22,279 bases of DNA from positions 1 through 22,279 of the forward strand of contig DASTCG010000040.1 of assembly GCA_035711385.1 (NCBI GenBank), written 5' to 3'. Within the stretch, counting starts at the first letter, position 1. Every line of letters begins with the position of its first letter. The translations under genes were made by a program, and so were the position numbers. The notes under the pieces were generated by a model, which was given only the letters and a program-made list of their open reading frames with translations, had not been told where the DNA came from and did no database searches. This DNA is from JACDAN01 sp035711385. Lineage in GTDB: Bacteria; Actinomycetota; Thermoleophilia; Gaiellales; Gaiellaceae. Positions 16,280 to 22,279 of this stretch are shown one piece after another.

Positions 16280-18925
16280 GTGCACGATGGGAGAGTCGTG
16301 CGACAGATCCCGCCCGTCATCGCTTCCAAGACGCCGAGCGAGCTGCTCGAGCGCGGCCGCGAGCTCTCGGCGCTGAACGAGGCCCTCTCTGCGGTGCGCG
16401 GCGGGCAGGGCCGGCTCGTGCTCGTCGGCGGAGAGGCCGGAGTGGGAAAGACGGCGCTCCTGAGAAGCCTTTGCGACGAGCACCGCCGCTCGGCCCGGGT
16501 CCTCTGGGGCGCCTGCGATGCGCTCTTCACGCCGCGTCCCCTGGGGCCGCTGCTGGACGTTGCTGCGGCCACCGGCGGAGAGCTCGCTGTGCTCGCGGAA
16601 GCCGGCGCCAGGCCGCATCAGGTCGCCGCCGCTCTCATGCGTGAGCTGGCGAACGGGCGGCCCGCGATTCTCGTCCTCGAGGACGCGAACTGGGCCGACG
16701 AGGCGACACTCGACGTGCTGAGACTGCTCGCGCGCCGAGTCGAGGCGGCTCCGGCGCTCGTCCTGGTCAGCTACCGCGACGACGAGCTCGATCGCACGCA
16801 CCCGCTGCGGATCGTGCTGGGCGAGCTCACCACGACGCCGGCGGTCGTGCGGATGAAGATCGAGCCGCTCTCGCAGGCCGCGGTGGCGAAGCTCGCCGAG
16901 CCCGCAGGCGTCGACGCGGAGGAGCTCTATCGCAAGACGGGGGGGAATCCGTTCTTTGTGACCGAGGCGCTCGGTGCTGGACAGGACGAGATTCCAGACA
17001 CCGTGCGCGATGCGGTACTCGCTCGAGCGGCACGCCTGAGCCCTCCTGCGAGGACGCTGCTCGACGCCGTCGCCGTCGTGCCGCCGCGGGCCGAGCTGGG
17101 ATTGCTCGAGTCGCTGGCCGGCGACGCGCTCGACAGCCTCGAGGAATGCATGGCCTCCGGGATGCTCACTTCGGTTCCGGCCGGCGTCGCGTTCCGCCAC
17201 GAGCTGGCCCGCCTCGCCGTCGAGGAGTCGCTCGCGCCCAATCGCAGGCTGGAGTTGCACCGCCGGGCGCTCTTGGCGCTCACGAGCGGCGCTCCCGACC
17301 TCGCTCGAGTCGCGCATCACGCCGAGGAGGCCCGCGACGCAGACGCAGTATTGCGGTACGCGCCGCCGGCCGGCGCGCGCGCGGAATCACTGGGCGCGTG
17401 TCGTGAGGCCGCGGCGCAGTATGCGCGGGCGCTCCGCTTCTCGGAGGGTCTGGGACTCAAGGCGAAAGGAGAGCTGCTCGAGCGGCGCGCGTACGCGTGC
17501 TACCTCATTGGTGAATTCGACGCGGCGCTCGATGCGCAGCAGCAGGCGCTCCAATGTCATTGGCAGGCAGGTGACAAGCGTGTCGAGGGGGACTCGCTTC
17601 GGTCGCTTTCACGCTTGCTCCGTTATGTGGGCCGGACAGGCGAGGCCATGGAAGTGGGTCGCGCGGCCGTGGACGCCCTCGAGCAGTTTCCGCCAGGACA
17701 CGAGCTCGGCATGGCCTACTGCAACCTTTCGCATTTGTACATGCATCTCGAGGATCCTCAAGGGACCACGAGCTGGGGTACCCGCGCGCTCGACCTGGCA
17801 GAGAGTCACGACGACACCGAGCTCCAGGTCTACGCGCTCACGAACATCGGGATCGTCGACATCCTCACCGGGAAAGGCGACGAGAAGCTCGCGCGCGCAC
17901 TCGAGCTCGCACGACAGGGCGGCCTCGAGGAGCACACTGGACGAGCATTCGTCTCCTTCACCTGGTGGGCGCCTCGCGGACGGTCGTACGCCGCCGCGGA
18001 GCGTTACCTGGGTCCCGGCCTCGAGTACTGCACCGAGCGCGGTCTCGATCTGTGGCGGCACTTCCTGCTCGCCTTGCGCGCCCGGTCGCAGCTCGACCGT
18101 GGTCGCTGGTACGACGCAGTGGACTCGGCCGCGCTAGTGCTGCGCGATCCCCGCACCTCGCCGGTGCCGCGCGTAACGGCGCTCTCGGTGCTGGGGCTCG
18201 TACGTGCTCGGCGCGGCGATCCCGGCGTGTGGGCGCCGCTCGACGAGGCGTGGGCGCTGGCGGAGCACACCGGCGAGCTGCAGCGGATCGAGCCTGCGGC
18301 GGCGGCGCGCGCGGAAGCGGCGTGGCTCGAGGGCCGGCACGACGCCGTCGCGGGCGCCACCGACCTGGCGCTCGAGCTGGCGGAGCGGCGGAAGGCGTGG
18401 TGGATCATCGGCGAGCTCTCCTGGTGGCGCCGCTGCGCAGGCATCGAGGAGAAGGTTCCCGCCGAGGTGCCCGACCCGTGGGCTGCTCAGTTCGACGGCG
18501 ACCGGCGGCGCGCAGCCGAGCTGTGGGCCGAGCTCGAGTCACCGTACGAGGCCGCGCTCGCGCTCGCCGACGCCGACGACGAGGGCGCGCTGCGCCGTGC
18601 GCTCGAGGAGATGCAGCGGCTGGGCGCGCAGCCCGCGGCGGCGATCGTCGCCCGTCGCCTGCGCGAGCGCGGCGCGCGCGGGCTGCCACGCGGCCCTCGT
18701 CCCGCGACGCAGGAGAACCCCGCCGGCTTGACCCGGCGCGAGCTCGAGGTGCTCGCGCTCCTGGCCCAGGGTCTGCGCAACGCGGAGATCGCGGATCGGC
18801 TCGTGCTCGCCGAGAAGACGGTCGACCACCACGTCTCGGCGATCTTGCGCAAGCTCGACGTGCGCACGCGCACCGAAGCTGTCGCCGCCGCTTCCCGCCT
18901 GGGTCTCGCGCTCCAAGATAGGTAG
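16280..18925 (+). CDS. Large ATP-binding LuxR-family (LAL) transcriptional regulator
   Basis: 881-residue signal-transduction ATPase with three regions. The N terminus (about 22-320) is an AAA/STAND-type domain: LLERGRELSALNEAL lead-in, Walker A GGEAGVGKT (50-58), Walker B ILVLEDANWAD (130-140) and TGGNPFFVTEAL. The middle (about 340-790) is helical with TPR-like repeats. The C terminus (817-881) is a GerE/LuxR helix-turn-helix: LTRRELEVLALLAQGLRNAE, then DRLVLAEKTVDHHVSAIL. LAL regulators bind ATP and an inducer and activate specific promoters. GTG 16298, preceded by GGGAGAG, is an alternative start six codons in. Apart from the divergent cupin-TPR gene no target is evident; autoregulation or control of the neighbouring gene is inference. 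Confidence 0.92.
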   Translation: MHDGRVVRQIPPVIASKTPSELLERGRELSALNEALSAVRGGQGRLVLVGGEAGVGKTALLRSLCDEHRRSARVLWGACDALFTPRPLGPLLDVAAATGGELAVLAEAGARPHQVAAALMRELANGRPAILVLEDANWADEATLDVLRLLARRVEAAPALVLVSYRDDELDRTHPLRIVLGELTTTPAVVRMKIEPLSQAAVAKLAEPAGVDAEELYRKTGGNPFFVTEALGAGQDEIPDTVRDAVLARAARLSPPARTLLDAVAVVPPRAELGLLESLAGDALDSLEECMASGMLTSVPAGVAFRHELARLAVEESLAPNRRLELHRRALLALTSGAPDLARVAHHAEEARDADAVLRYAPPAGARAESLGACREAAAQYARALRFSEGLGLKAKGELLERRAYACYLIGEFDAALDAQQQALQCHWQAGDKRVEGDSLRSLSRLLRYVGRTGEAMEVGRAAVDALEQFPPGHELGMAYCNLSHLYMHLEDPQGTTSWGTRALDLAESHDDTELQVYALTNIGIVDILTGKGDEKLARALELARQGGLEEHTGRAFVSFTWWAPRGRSYAAAERYLGPGLEYCTERGLDLWRHFLLALRARSQLDRGRWYDAVDSAALVLRDPRTSPVPRVTALSVLGLVRARRGDPGVWAPLDEAWALAEHTGELQRIEPAAAARAEAAWLEGRHDAVAGATDLALELAERRKAWWIIGELSWWRRCAGIEEKVPAEVPDPWAAQFDGDRRRAAELWAELESPYEAALALADADDEGALRRALEEMQRLGAQPAAAIVARRLRERGARGLPRGPRPATQENPAGLTRRELEVLALLAQGLRNAEIADRLVLAEKTVDHHVSAILRKLDVRTRTEAVAAASRLGLALQDR

Positions 18926-18969
18926 CGCTCGGCGCCAACCTAGGGAGGCCTCCCGATGCCGGCTCCCCC

Positions 18970-19164
18970 GTGCCGGCCTACCTTCGACGCAAGAGCCACG
19001 GAGTGGAGGAGGACGTGCACGAGACATACCGCATGCTGGGTCGGGAGCACGAGCTCGATCTCGAGCGCGAAGCACACAAGCTTCAGCTCGGGGCATCGCT
19101 GGGCTGGCGGAAGGCGCGGCGGCTCGCGTTCGTCGTTCAGCTGATCACGGCGCTGTTTCGCTGA
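18970..19164 (+). CDS. Possible small protein of unknown function (64 aa)
   Basis: A short frame between the LAL regulator and the DUF4242 gene, with its stop one base before the DUF4242 ATG (TGAGATG). The translation looks protein-like in its second half: MLGREHELDLEREAHKLQLG is a charged amphipathic helix, followed by an Arg-rich and then hydrophobic C terminus (RRLAFVVQLITALFR). The start is uncertain: GTG 18970, GTG 19003 or ATG 19033. A GGAGGAGGA at 19005-19013 lies too close to GTG 19015. No family is recognised. Tight spacing to the next gene is the best argument that it is real. Confidence 0.35.
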   Translation: MPAYLRRKSHGVEEDVHETYRMLGREHELDLEREAHKLQLGASLGWRKARRLAFVVQLITALFR

Positions 19165-19165
19165 G

Positions 19166-19435
19166 ATGCCGCGCTACGTGGTGGAGCGGATGTTCCCGGG
19201 CGGCTTCGGCAGCCCCGTCGTCAGCGACGTGATCGAGCGGAACGCGGAGGAGGGTGTCACCTGGGTGCACTCGTACGTGAGCGACGACCGCCGGAAGACG
19301 TTCTGCGTCTACGACGCCCCTAGTCCGGAGGCGATCCGTAAGACGGCTCACCGCAACCAGCTCCCGGTCGACCGGATCACGCAGGTCCGCGTCCTCGACC
19401 CGTACTCCTATCGAGGTTCAAAGGAGGAACGATGA
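19166..19435 (+). CDS. DUF4242 (SCO4226-like) small protein
   Basis: 89-residue protein matching the DUF4242 family: MPRYVVERMFPGG at the start, VTWVHSYVSDDRRKTFCVYD in the middle, and APSPEAIRKTAHRNQLPVDRI near the end. His35, Cys47 and His62 are candidate metal or reactive residues. The Streptomyces member SCO4226 has been described as a nickel-binding ferredoxin-like dimer, but most relatives have no known role. The ATG follows the preceding small frame by one base, and the stop overlaps the next ATG (ATGA), so the gene is probably cotranscribed with the secreted protein downstream. Confidence 0.88.
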   Translation: MPRYVVERMFPGGFGSPVVSDVIERNAEEGVTWVHSYVSDDRRKTFCVYDAPSPEAIRKTAHRNQLPVDRITQVRVLDPYSYRGSKEER

Positions 19436-19836
19436 AACGACTAGCGATTGCGCTTCTTGCAGCGGCGGCCTTGGCCCTGCCGGCGACCGCGTCGAGCACT
19501 TCGGGGGGCCTCAGCCCAAAACAACTCAGTGACGCCGGCTGGACGTGTTTCAACGTCGTAACCCCCGTGGTCGGAACGCTCGGCGTCCACTGCGCGCCAC
19601 CCGGCCAGCCGTTTCCTCCCACCGGCCAGCCGCACATCCAGCTTCTCTACTTCTTCAACACGACCGACCCGAACTCGGCCGTGCCCGACTTCACCGGCAC
19701 TGAGACGCTGATTCGAGCCGACCTCTACCGGGGTGAGCCGTGCCCGACCGAGCCCGGTCCGAACGGTGGATACACATACCTGCCAGACATCGGGCTCCCC
19801 CTCAACTACTACGCGTGCCACCGGCAAACGCCATAA
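19432..19836 (+). CDS. Small secreted protein with four cysteines
   Basis: 134-residue protein with a clear signal peptide (MKRLAIALLAAAALALPATA, cleavage near residue 21). The mature part has four cysteines in the contexts WTCFNV, VHCAPPG, GEPCPTE and YYACHRQ, suggesting two disulfides, and a Pro/Gly-rich linker. AAAGGAGG ends 4-5 bases before ATG 19432, which overlaps the DUF4242 stop. I do not recognise the family. The frame stays open after the TAA (codons reading DKPYEVDTGIIFVC), so the TAA might have shortened a longer protein. That region immediately precedes the haem-peroxidase remnant. Confidence 0.75.
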   Translation: MKRLAIALLAAAALALPATASSTSGGLSPKQLSDAGWTCFNVVTPVVGTLGVHCAPPGQPFPPTGQPHIQLLYFFNTTDPNSAVPDFTGTETLIRADLYRGEPCPTEPGPNGGYTYLPDIGLPLNYYACHRQTP

Positions 19837-19876
19837 GACAAGCCGTACGAGGTCGACACCGGAATCATCTTCGTGT

Positions 19877-20309
19877 GCCTTCATCCTCTGCCACAACCAC
19901 CCGGTGGAGTGGGCGCGCCAGCACGGCTACAAGGGCAGCTCGACGTTCCCGCAGGCACGCCAGCTGACGACGTGGCGCCACCAGTGGCTCGTAGTGCACG
20001 AGTGCCTGCCGCAGATCGTCGGCCGGGCAATGGTGGGACGGAGCTGCAGCCAAACGGCTTCCAGTCGAGCACGCCGCTCTGGTACTACGTGCGCAAGGAG
20101 GCCGAGCTCGTCGCGGACGGCGTCCACCTCAGGCCGGTCGGCGGCCGAATCGTCGCCGAGGTGCTGATCGGGCCGCTGGAGAGCGACCCGGCTTCCTACC
20201 TGGTGCAGAAGCCGAAATGGACGCCGACGCTGACCTCCGCCGAACGCCGTTCCGGATGAAGGACTTCCTCACCTTCGCCAGCGTCGATCCCGCAAGCCGA
20301 GGGCAGTAG
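19877..20309 (+). pseudogene. Decayed bacterial haem peroxidase (animal-peroxidase superfamily), three pieces in three frames
   Basis: Piece A (19877-20035) reads AFILCHNHPVEWARQHG, FPQARQLTTWRHQWLVVHEC and LPQIVGRAMV, matching the conserved hFxxHN...EARRLTTWHYQWLVxHDFLPRIVG block of bacterial An_peroxidase-type enzymes. Piece B (20035-20259, different frame) reads QSSTPLWYYVRKEAELVADG and HLRPVGGRIVAEVLIGPLES, the C-terminal block of the same family. Piece C (20256-20309, a third frame) reads MKDFLTFASVDPASRG, the usual extreme C terminus. The N-terminal catalytic part and most of the region between A and B (well over 100 residues in intact members) are gone. The remnant therefore has one or more large deletions plus a frameshift and cannot make an active enzyme. 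Confidence 0.85.
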
Positions 20310-20311
20310 CG

Positions 20312-20446
20312 CTGCCGGGATTCGTCGGAATCCGGAAGTCGTGCTGCTCGTCGTATGTGCTGCTCGTTTTCGGCGCGAAGCGACTGCCCGAGATCGGGCG
20401 ATCGCTCGGCCGCGGGATGCTCGAATTCAGGGACGGCGTCGCCGGA
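20312..20446 (+). pseudogene. tatA: Frameshifted tatA-like (Sec-independent translocase) remnant
   Basis: One frame reads LPGFVGI at 20312-20332 and then, after an anomalous RKSCCSSY stretch, VLLVFGAKRLPEIGRSLGRG (20357-20416) and MLEFRDGVAG. VLLVFGAKRLPEIGRSLG is the hallmark of TatA/TatE proteins (end of the TM helix, hinge, start of the amphipathic helix). The odd middle becomes PEVVLLVV if read one base earlier. A one-base loss near 20333 and a one-base gain near 20356 would therefore explain it: the repaired helix is GIPEVVLLVV followed by VLLVFGAKR. No ATG precedes LPGF. After GVAG the frame becomes non-homologous. It is either a decayed paralogue or an indel-error site in a real small gene. 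Confidence 0.7.
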
Positions 20447-20743
20447 AGGAACGAGATGTCTCGTTGCCCGACGGGGACGAGCGCAATCGCCGACGCATGC
20501 GCATCGAGCAAGCTCCGGCGTCGGCCCGCGCCCTCCCGTGTCGGCGCGGAGCTCGCGACGGCCCGCCTCGCCCACTTTCCATAGGCCGCTGACCGCTTTT
20601 CTAGCGCTTCCGGAAGCAATCCTCTCCGCCTCCGCCTTTGGCTCGGCCCAGTCCTGTCGCTCCTGTTGGCGGAAGCCCCGACAAGAGTGGGCCCTCCTCA
20701 TTTTGCCCCGATCGTCATCGGGTCTCGCTGAGTCGCTGCGTGT
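20447..20743. other. Region with no recognisable gene between remnants
   Basis: Several short frames cross this stretch, but none gives a protein-like translation or a known motif on either strand. A piece in another frame (LPDGDERNRRRMRIEQ, about 20464-20511) could be further tail of the tatA-like remnant. Otherwise nothing is seen. Confidence 0.35.
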
Positions 20744-21330
20744 TCAGGAACTGGCTGAAGCTCGATGCCGCCGCCCGAGTTCCATCGCCGTCGCCGCCAA
20801 CGCGTACAAGTGGGCGCCGAGAGCGGCGGCGGCCAAGCTGCCGCCGTAGTGCGGAAGGTCGGGCAGCCGGCTCCATTCCCGGCTCCGGACATTGAAGGCG
20901 TAGACCGACTCGTCCCCCCAGAATGAATCCGAGTAGCCACCGAGGGTGACGACGAGGTTGCCGACCTTCGCCGCCGCACCTTCGCTGAGGGCCTCCGGGG
21001 CCGGCGGGAGCACACGCCATCGGCGGGCACGTGCAACGTACATCTCTGCCCGTGACGTAGCTGTGTCAAGACCACTGGTACGGCCGCCCACGGCGACCAA
21101 GCCTCCCTGGACAGCCGTCACCCCGAGGTATGCGCGGGGGTCAGGGCCCTTCGCCGTCGACCAGCGACCGCTGCGCAGGTCGAAAACGAGCATTGTCCTC
21201 GCCAGCTTCGAGCCCGTCACGCCACCGACGACGTAGAGCCTGCCGCCGACCATTGCCGCGCCAGCGGCCGCACGGGCCGCAGGCGGGCGCGGAAGGGCCC
21301 GCCAACCGCCGTGCTCGAGCACAAAGGCCC
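20744..21330 (-). pseudogene. Kelch-repeat protein fragment, truncated at both ends
   Basis: The minus-strand frame contains about three Kelch blades. GAAMVGGRLYVVGG...MLVFDLRSGRWS is one; GVTAVQGGLVAVGGRTSG...MYVARARRWRVLPPAP is the second; EGAAAKVGNLVVTLGGYSD...SVYAFNVRSREWSRLPDLP is the third. A fourth blade starts (GGSLAAAALGAHLYALAA) and then dissolves into RRHRASASS and a stop. Intact Kelch propellers have five to seven blades. On the N-terminal side homology begins near 21330 (AFVLEHGGWRALP). The open frame continues to 21469, but that part is antisense to another gene fragment. GTG 21322 is the only nearby start. No signal peptide remains. Probably a remnant of an exported Kelch protein. 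Confidence 0.7.
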
Positions 21331-21494
21331 TCCGCTGCGTCCTTCTCGTCGCGGTCGTCGACGCGCACCGGCCGGAGCTCCTCGCGCTCGTCGACCGCGA
21401 GCTCGACCGGCAGCTCGACCAGCTCGACGTCGAACGGATCGCGGCGCGCAACGGCACGCCGCTCTGCACCCGCTGCGGCGCCGAACGAGAGTAG
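21327..21494 (+). pseudogene. C-terminal fragment of a zinc-ribbon-like protein, no start codon
   Basis: The frame ending at TAG 21492 reads ALRCVLLVAVVDAHRPELLA, then LVDRELDRQLDQLDVERIAA and RNGTPLCTRCGAERE. It is a charged helix with a DREL(D/E)RQLD heptad-like pattern followed by a CxxC knuckle. The helix-plus-CxxC layout recalls small actinobacterial zinc-ribbon proteins, but only one CxxC is present. There is no ATG/GTG/TTG start upstream before the Kelch-homologous sequence begins on the other strand. It is probably the end of a gene cut by a rearrangement. Assignment is tentative. Confidence 0.4.
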
Positions 21495-21600
21495 GGACCT
21501 CCTTTCCTGACGCGTGCCGGAGTGAGTCACGTCCTCCGGCGCGCCTCTCCCGACGTACTCTGAGCCAGGCCCCGCGCGAGGGCGGGATCTCCGGGCGATC

Positions 21601-22279
21601 TCACGTTGGCTCCGTGGTTGGCGGCGTGAACGGCGACCACTCGTAGACGTTCACCGCGCATACCTCCCGGAAGCCCAGCCGCTCGTACATCGGTTGCCCC
21701 ATCGGTGACGATCCGAGCACCCCGACGTCGATGCCGAGCTCGAGTGTGCCTGCGAGCGCCTCGCGGCTGATCGCCGCGCCGATCCCGCGGCGGCGGGCGT
21801 CCGGTACGGTGCAGACGAAATAGAGGCCCGCCACGCCCGCCGCGAGGAACACTGAGGCGCAGGCCACCGGGTCGCCGCCGGCTAGGCCGACGTAGTGCCG
21901 CCAAGGCACGTCGTCACCAACGCCGATGCGTGCATACATCTCGCGTACCCACGCCGCCTCCGGAGGTCCCTCACCGAAGCCGAGCGAGAGCACCTGCTCG
22001 TACGCGCCGAGACCGGTGTCGGTCACGACACGCGAGATCCGGACGTCCGTCGGCGCCTCGACGTCCGGGAGCGCCCGGAGGTCCGCGGCCATGCCGGGCT
22101 CCGGGCCGCCCTCGAAGCCGTGCGCTTCGAGGCGGGTTCCGAGGTCGGTTGGACGCATCGACGGCCCGACGTGCCACGAGCCCGCGACGCCGCTCGTGCG
22201 CATCAGATTCTGCGACTCGGTTATCGCGGCGTCTGCGCGCTCGGGCTCGAGATCGGCTCGCACGACGCAGTTGTGGTAG
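21601..22279 (-). CDS. GNAT-family N-acetyltransferase, N terminus outside window
   Basis: At least 226 residues, with the frame still open at the right edge (NCVVRADLEPERADAAI), so the true start lies beyond the window; the GTG at 22263 is probably internal. The C-terminal half is a GNAT domain: VPWRHYVGLAGGDPVACASV (beta4 region), LYFVCTVPDARRRGIGAAIS (motif A with the RRRGIG acetyl-CoA pyrophosphate loop) and GQPMYERLGFREVCAVNVYEW (motif B). The N-terminal half, with WHVGPSMRPTDLGTRLEAHGF, is the accessory domain seen in a group of actinobacterial two-domain GNATs. It would transfer acetyl from acetyl-CoA to an unknown amine. It is separated by 106 bases from the zinc-ribbon-like fragment. 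Confidence 0.87.
   Translation of the reverse strand, partial: YHNCVVRADLEPERADAAITESQNLMRTSGVAGSWHVGPSMRPTDLGTRLEAHGFEGGPEPGMAADLRALPDVEAPTDVRISRVVTDTGLGAYEQVLSLGFGEGPPEAAWVREMYARIGVGDDVPWRHYVGLAGGDPVACASVFLAAGVAGLYFVCTVPDARRRGIGAAISREALAGTLELGIDVGVLGSSPMGQPMYERLGFREVCAVNVYEWSPFTPPTTEPT

Noticed and set aside
15926..17320. 464-codon minus-strand frame opposite the LAL regulator
   Set aside because: It is antisense to Walker A/B-containing coding sequence, so it is a high-GC shadow.

Overview
The window comes from a high-GC bacterial chromosome. It is most consistent with an actinomycete of the Thermoleophilia (Gaiella-like or Solirubrobacter-like) type. This is an inference from the G/C-ending codons, the actinobacterial style of NarG, NarH and PrpE, and the mix of small secreted proteins, DUF4242, FUSC, YihY and AI-2E genes. 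No rRNA, tRNA, CRISPR array, IS element or phage module was seen.

Positions 1-7123 (+) hold a compact respiratory nitrate reductase operon: the 3' part of a NarK-type nitrate/nitrite transporter, then narG, narH, narJ and narI. Every junction overlaps by 1 to 8 bases, so the genes are probably translationally coupled. Cofactor ligands are intact throughout: FS0 His/Cys and molybdenum Asp in NarG, four Fe-S sites with the diagnostic Trp in NarH, and four haem His in NarI at the same residue numbers as in E. coli. About 80 bases downstream is a PrpE-type acyl-CoA (propionyl-CoA) synthetase, followed by a secreted TIGR03118-type beta-propeller protein. A 14-bp GC hairpin at 10284-10316 separates these from the opposing genes.

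Positions 10322-13273 (-) hold four membrane-protein genes in series: a FUSC-type protein, a YihY/BrkB protein, an AI-2E family transporter and a small K+-channel-like protein. The channel lacks its first transmembrane helix. The FUSC gene starts 7 bases from a divergent aminoglycoside-phosphotransferase-like gene (+), and both look clipped at the N terminus.

Positions 14115-19836 contain a small secreted protein (-), a long stretch without a recognisable gene, a cupin-TPR fusion protein (-), a large ATP-binding LuxR-family (LAL) regulator (+), a small uncertain ORF, a DUF4242 protein and another small secreted protein.

Positions 19877-21494 are a stretch of damaged genes: a bacterial haem peroxidase reduced to three pieces in three frames, a tatA-like gene with two compensating one-base indels, a Kelch-repeat gene truncated at both ends, and an opposing zinc-ribbon-like C-terminal fragment. 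A GNAT acetyltransferase (-) runs off the right edge. I found no convincing new multi-gene system. The most informative signals are the clusters of gene remnants and the rearrangement-like junctions between about 10640 and 21500.
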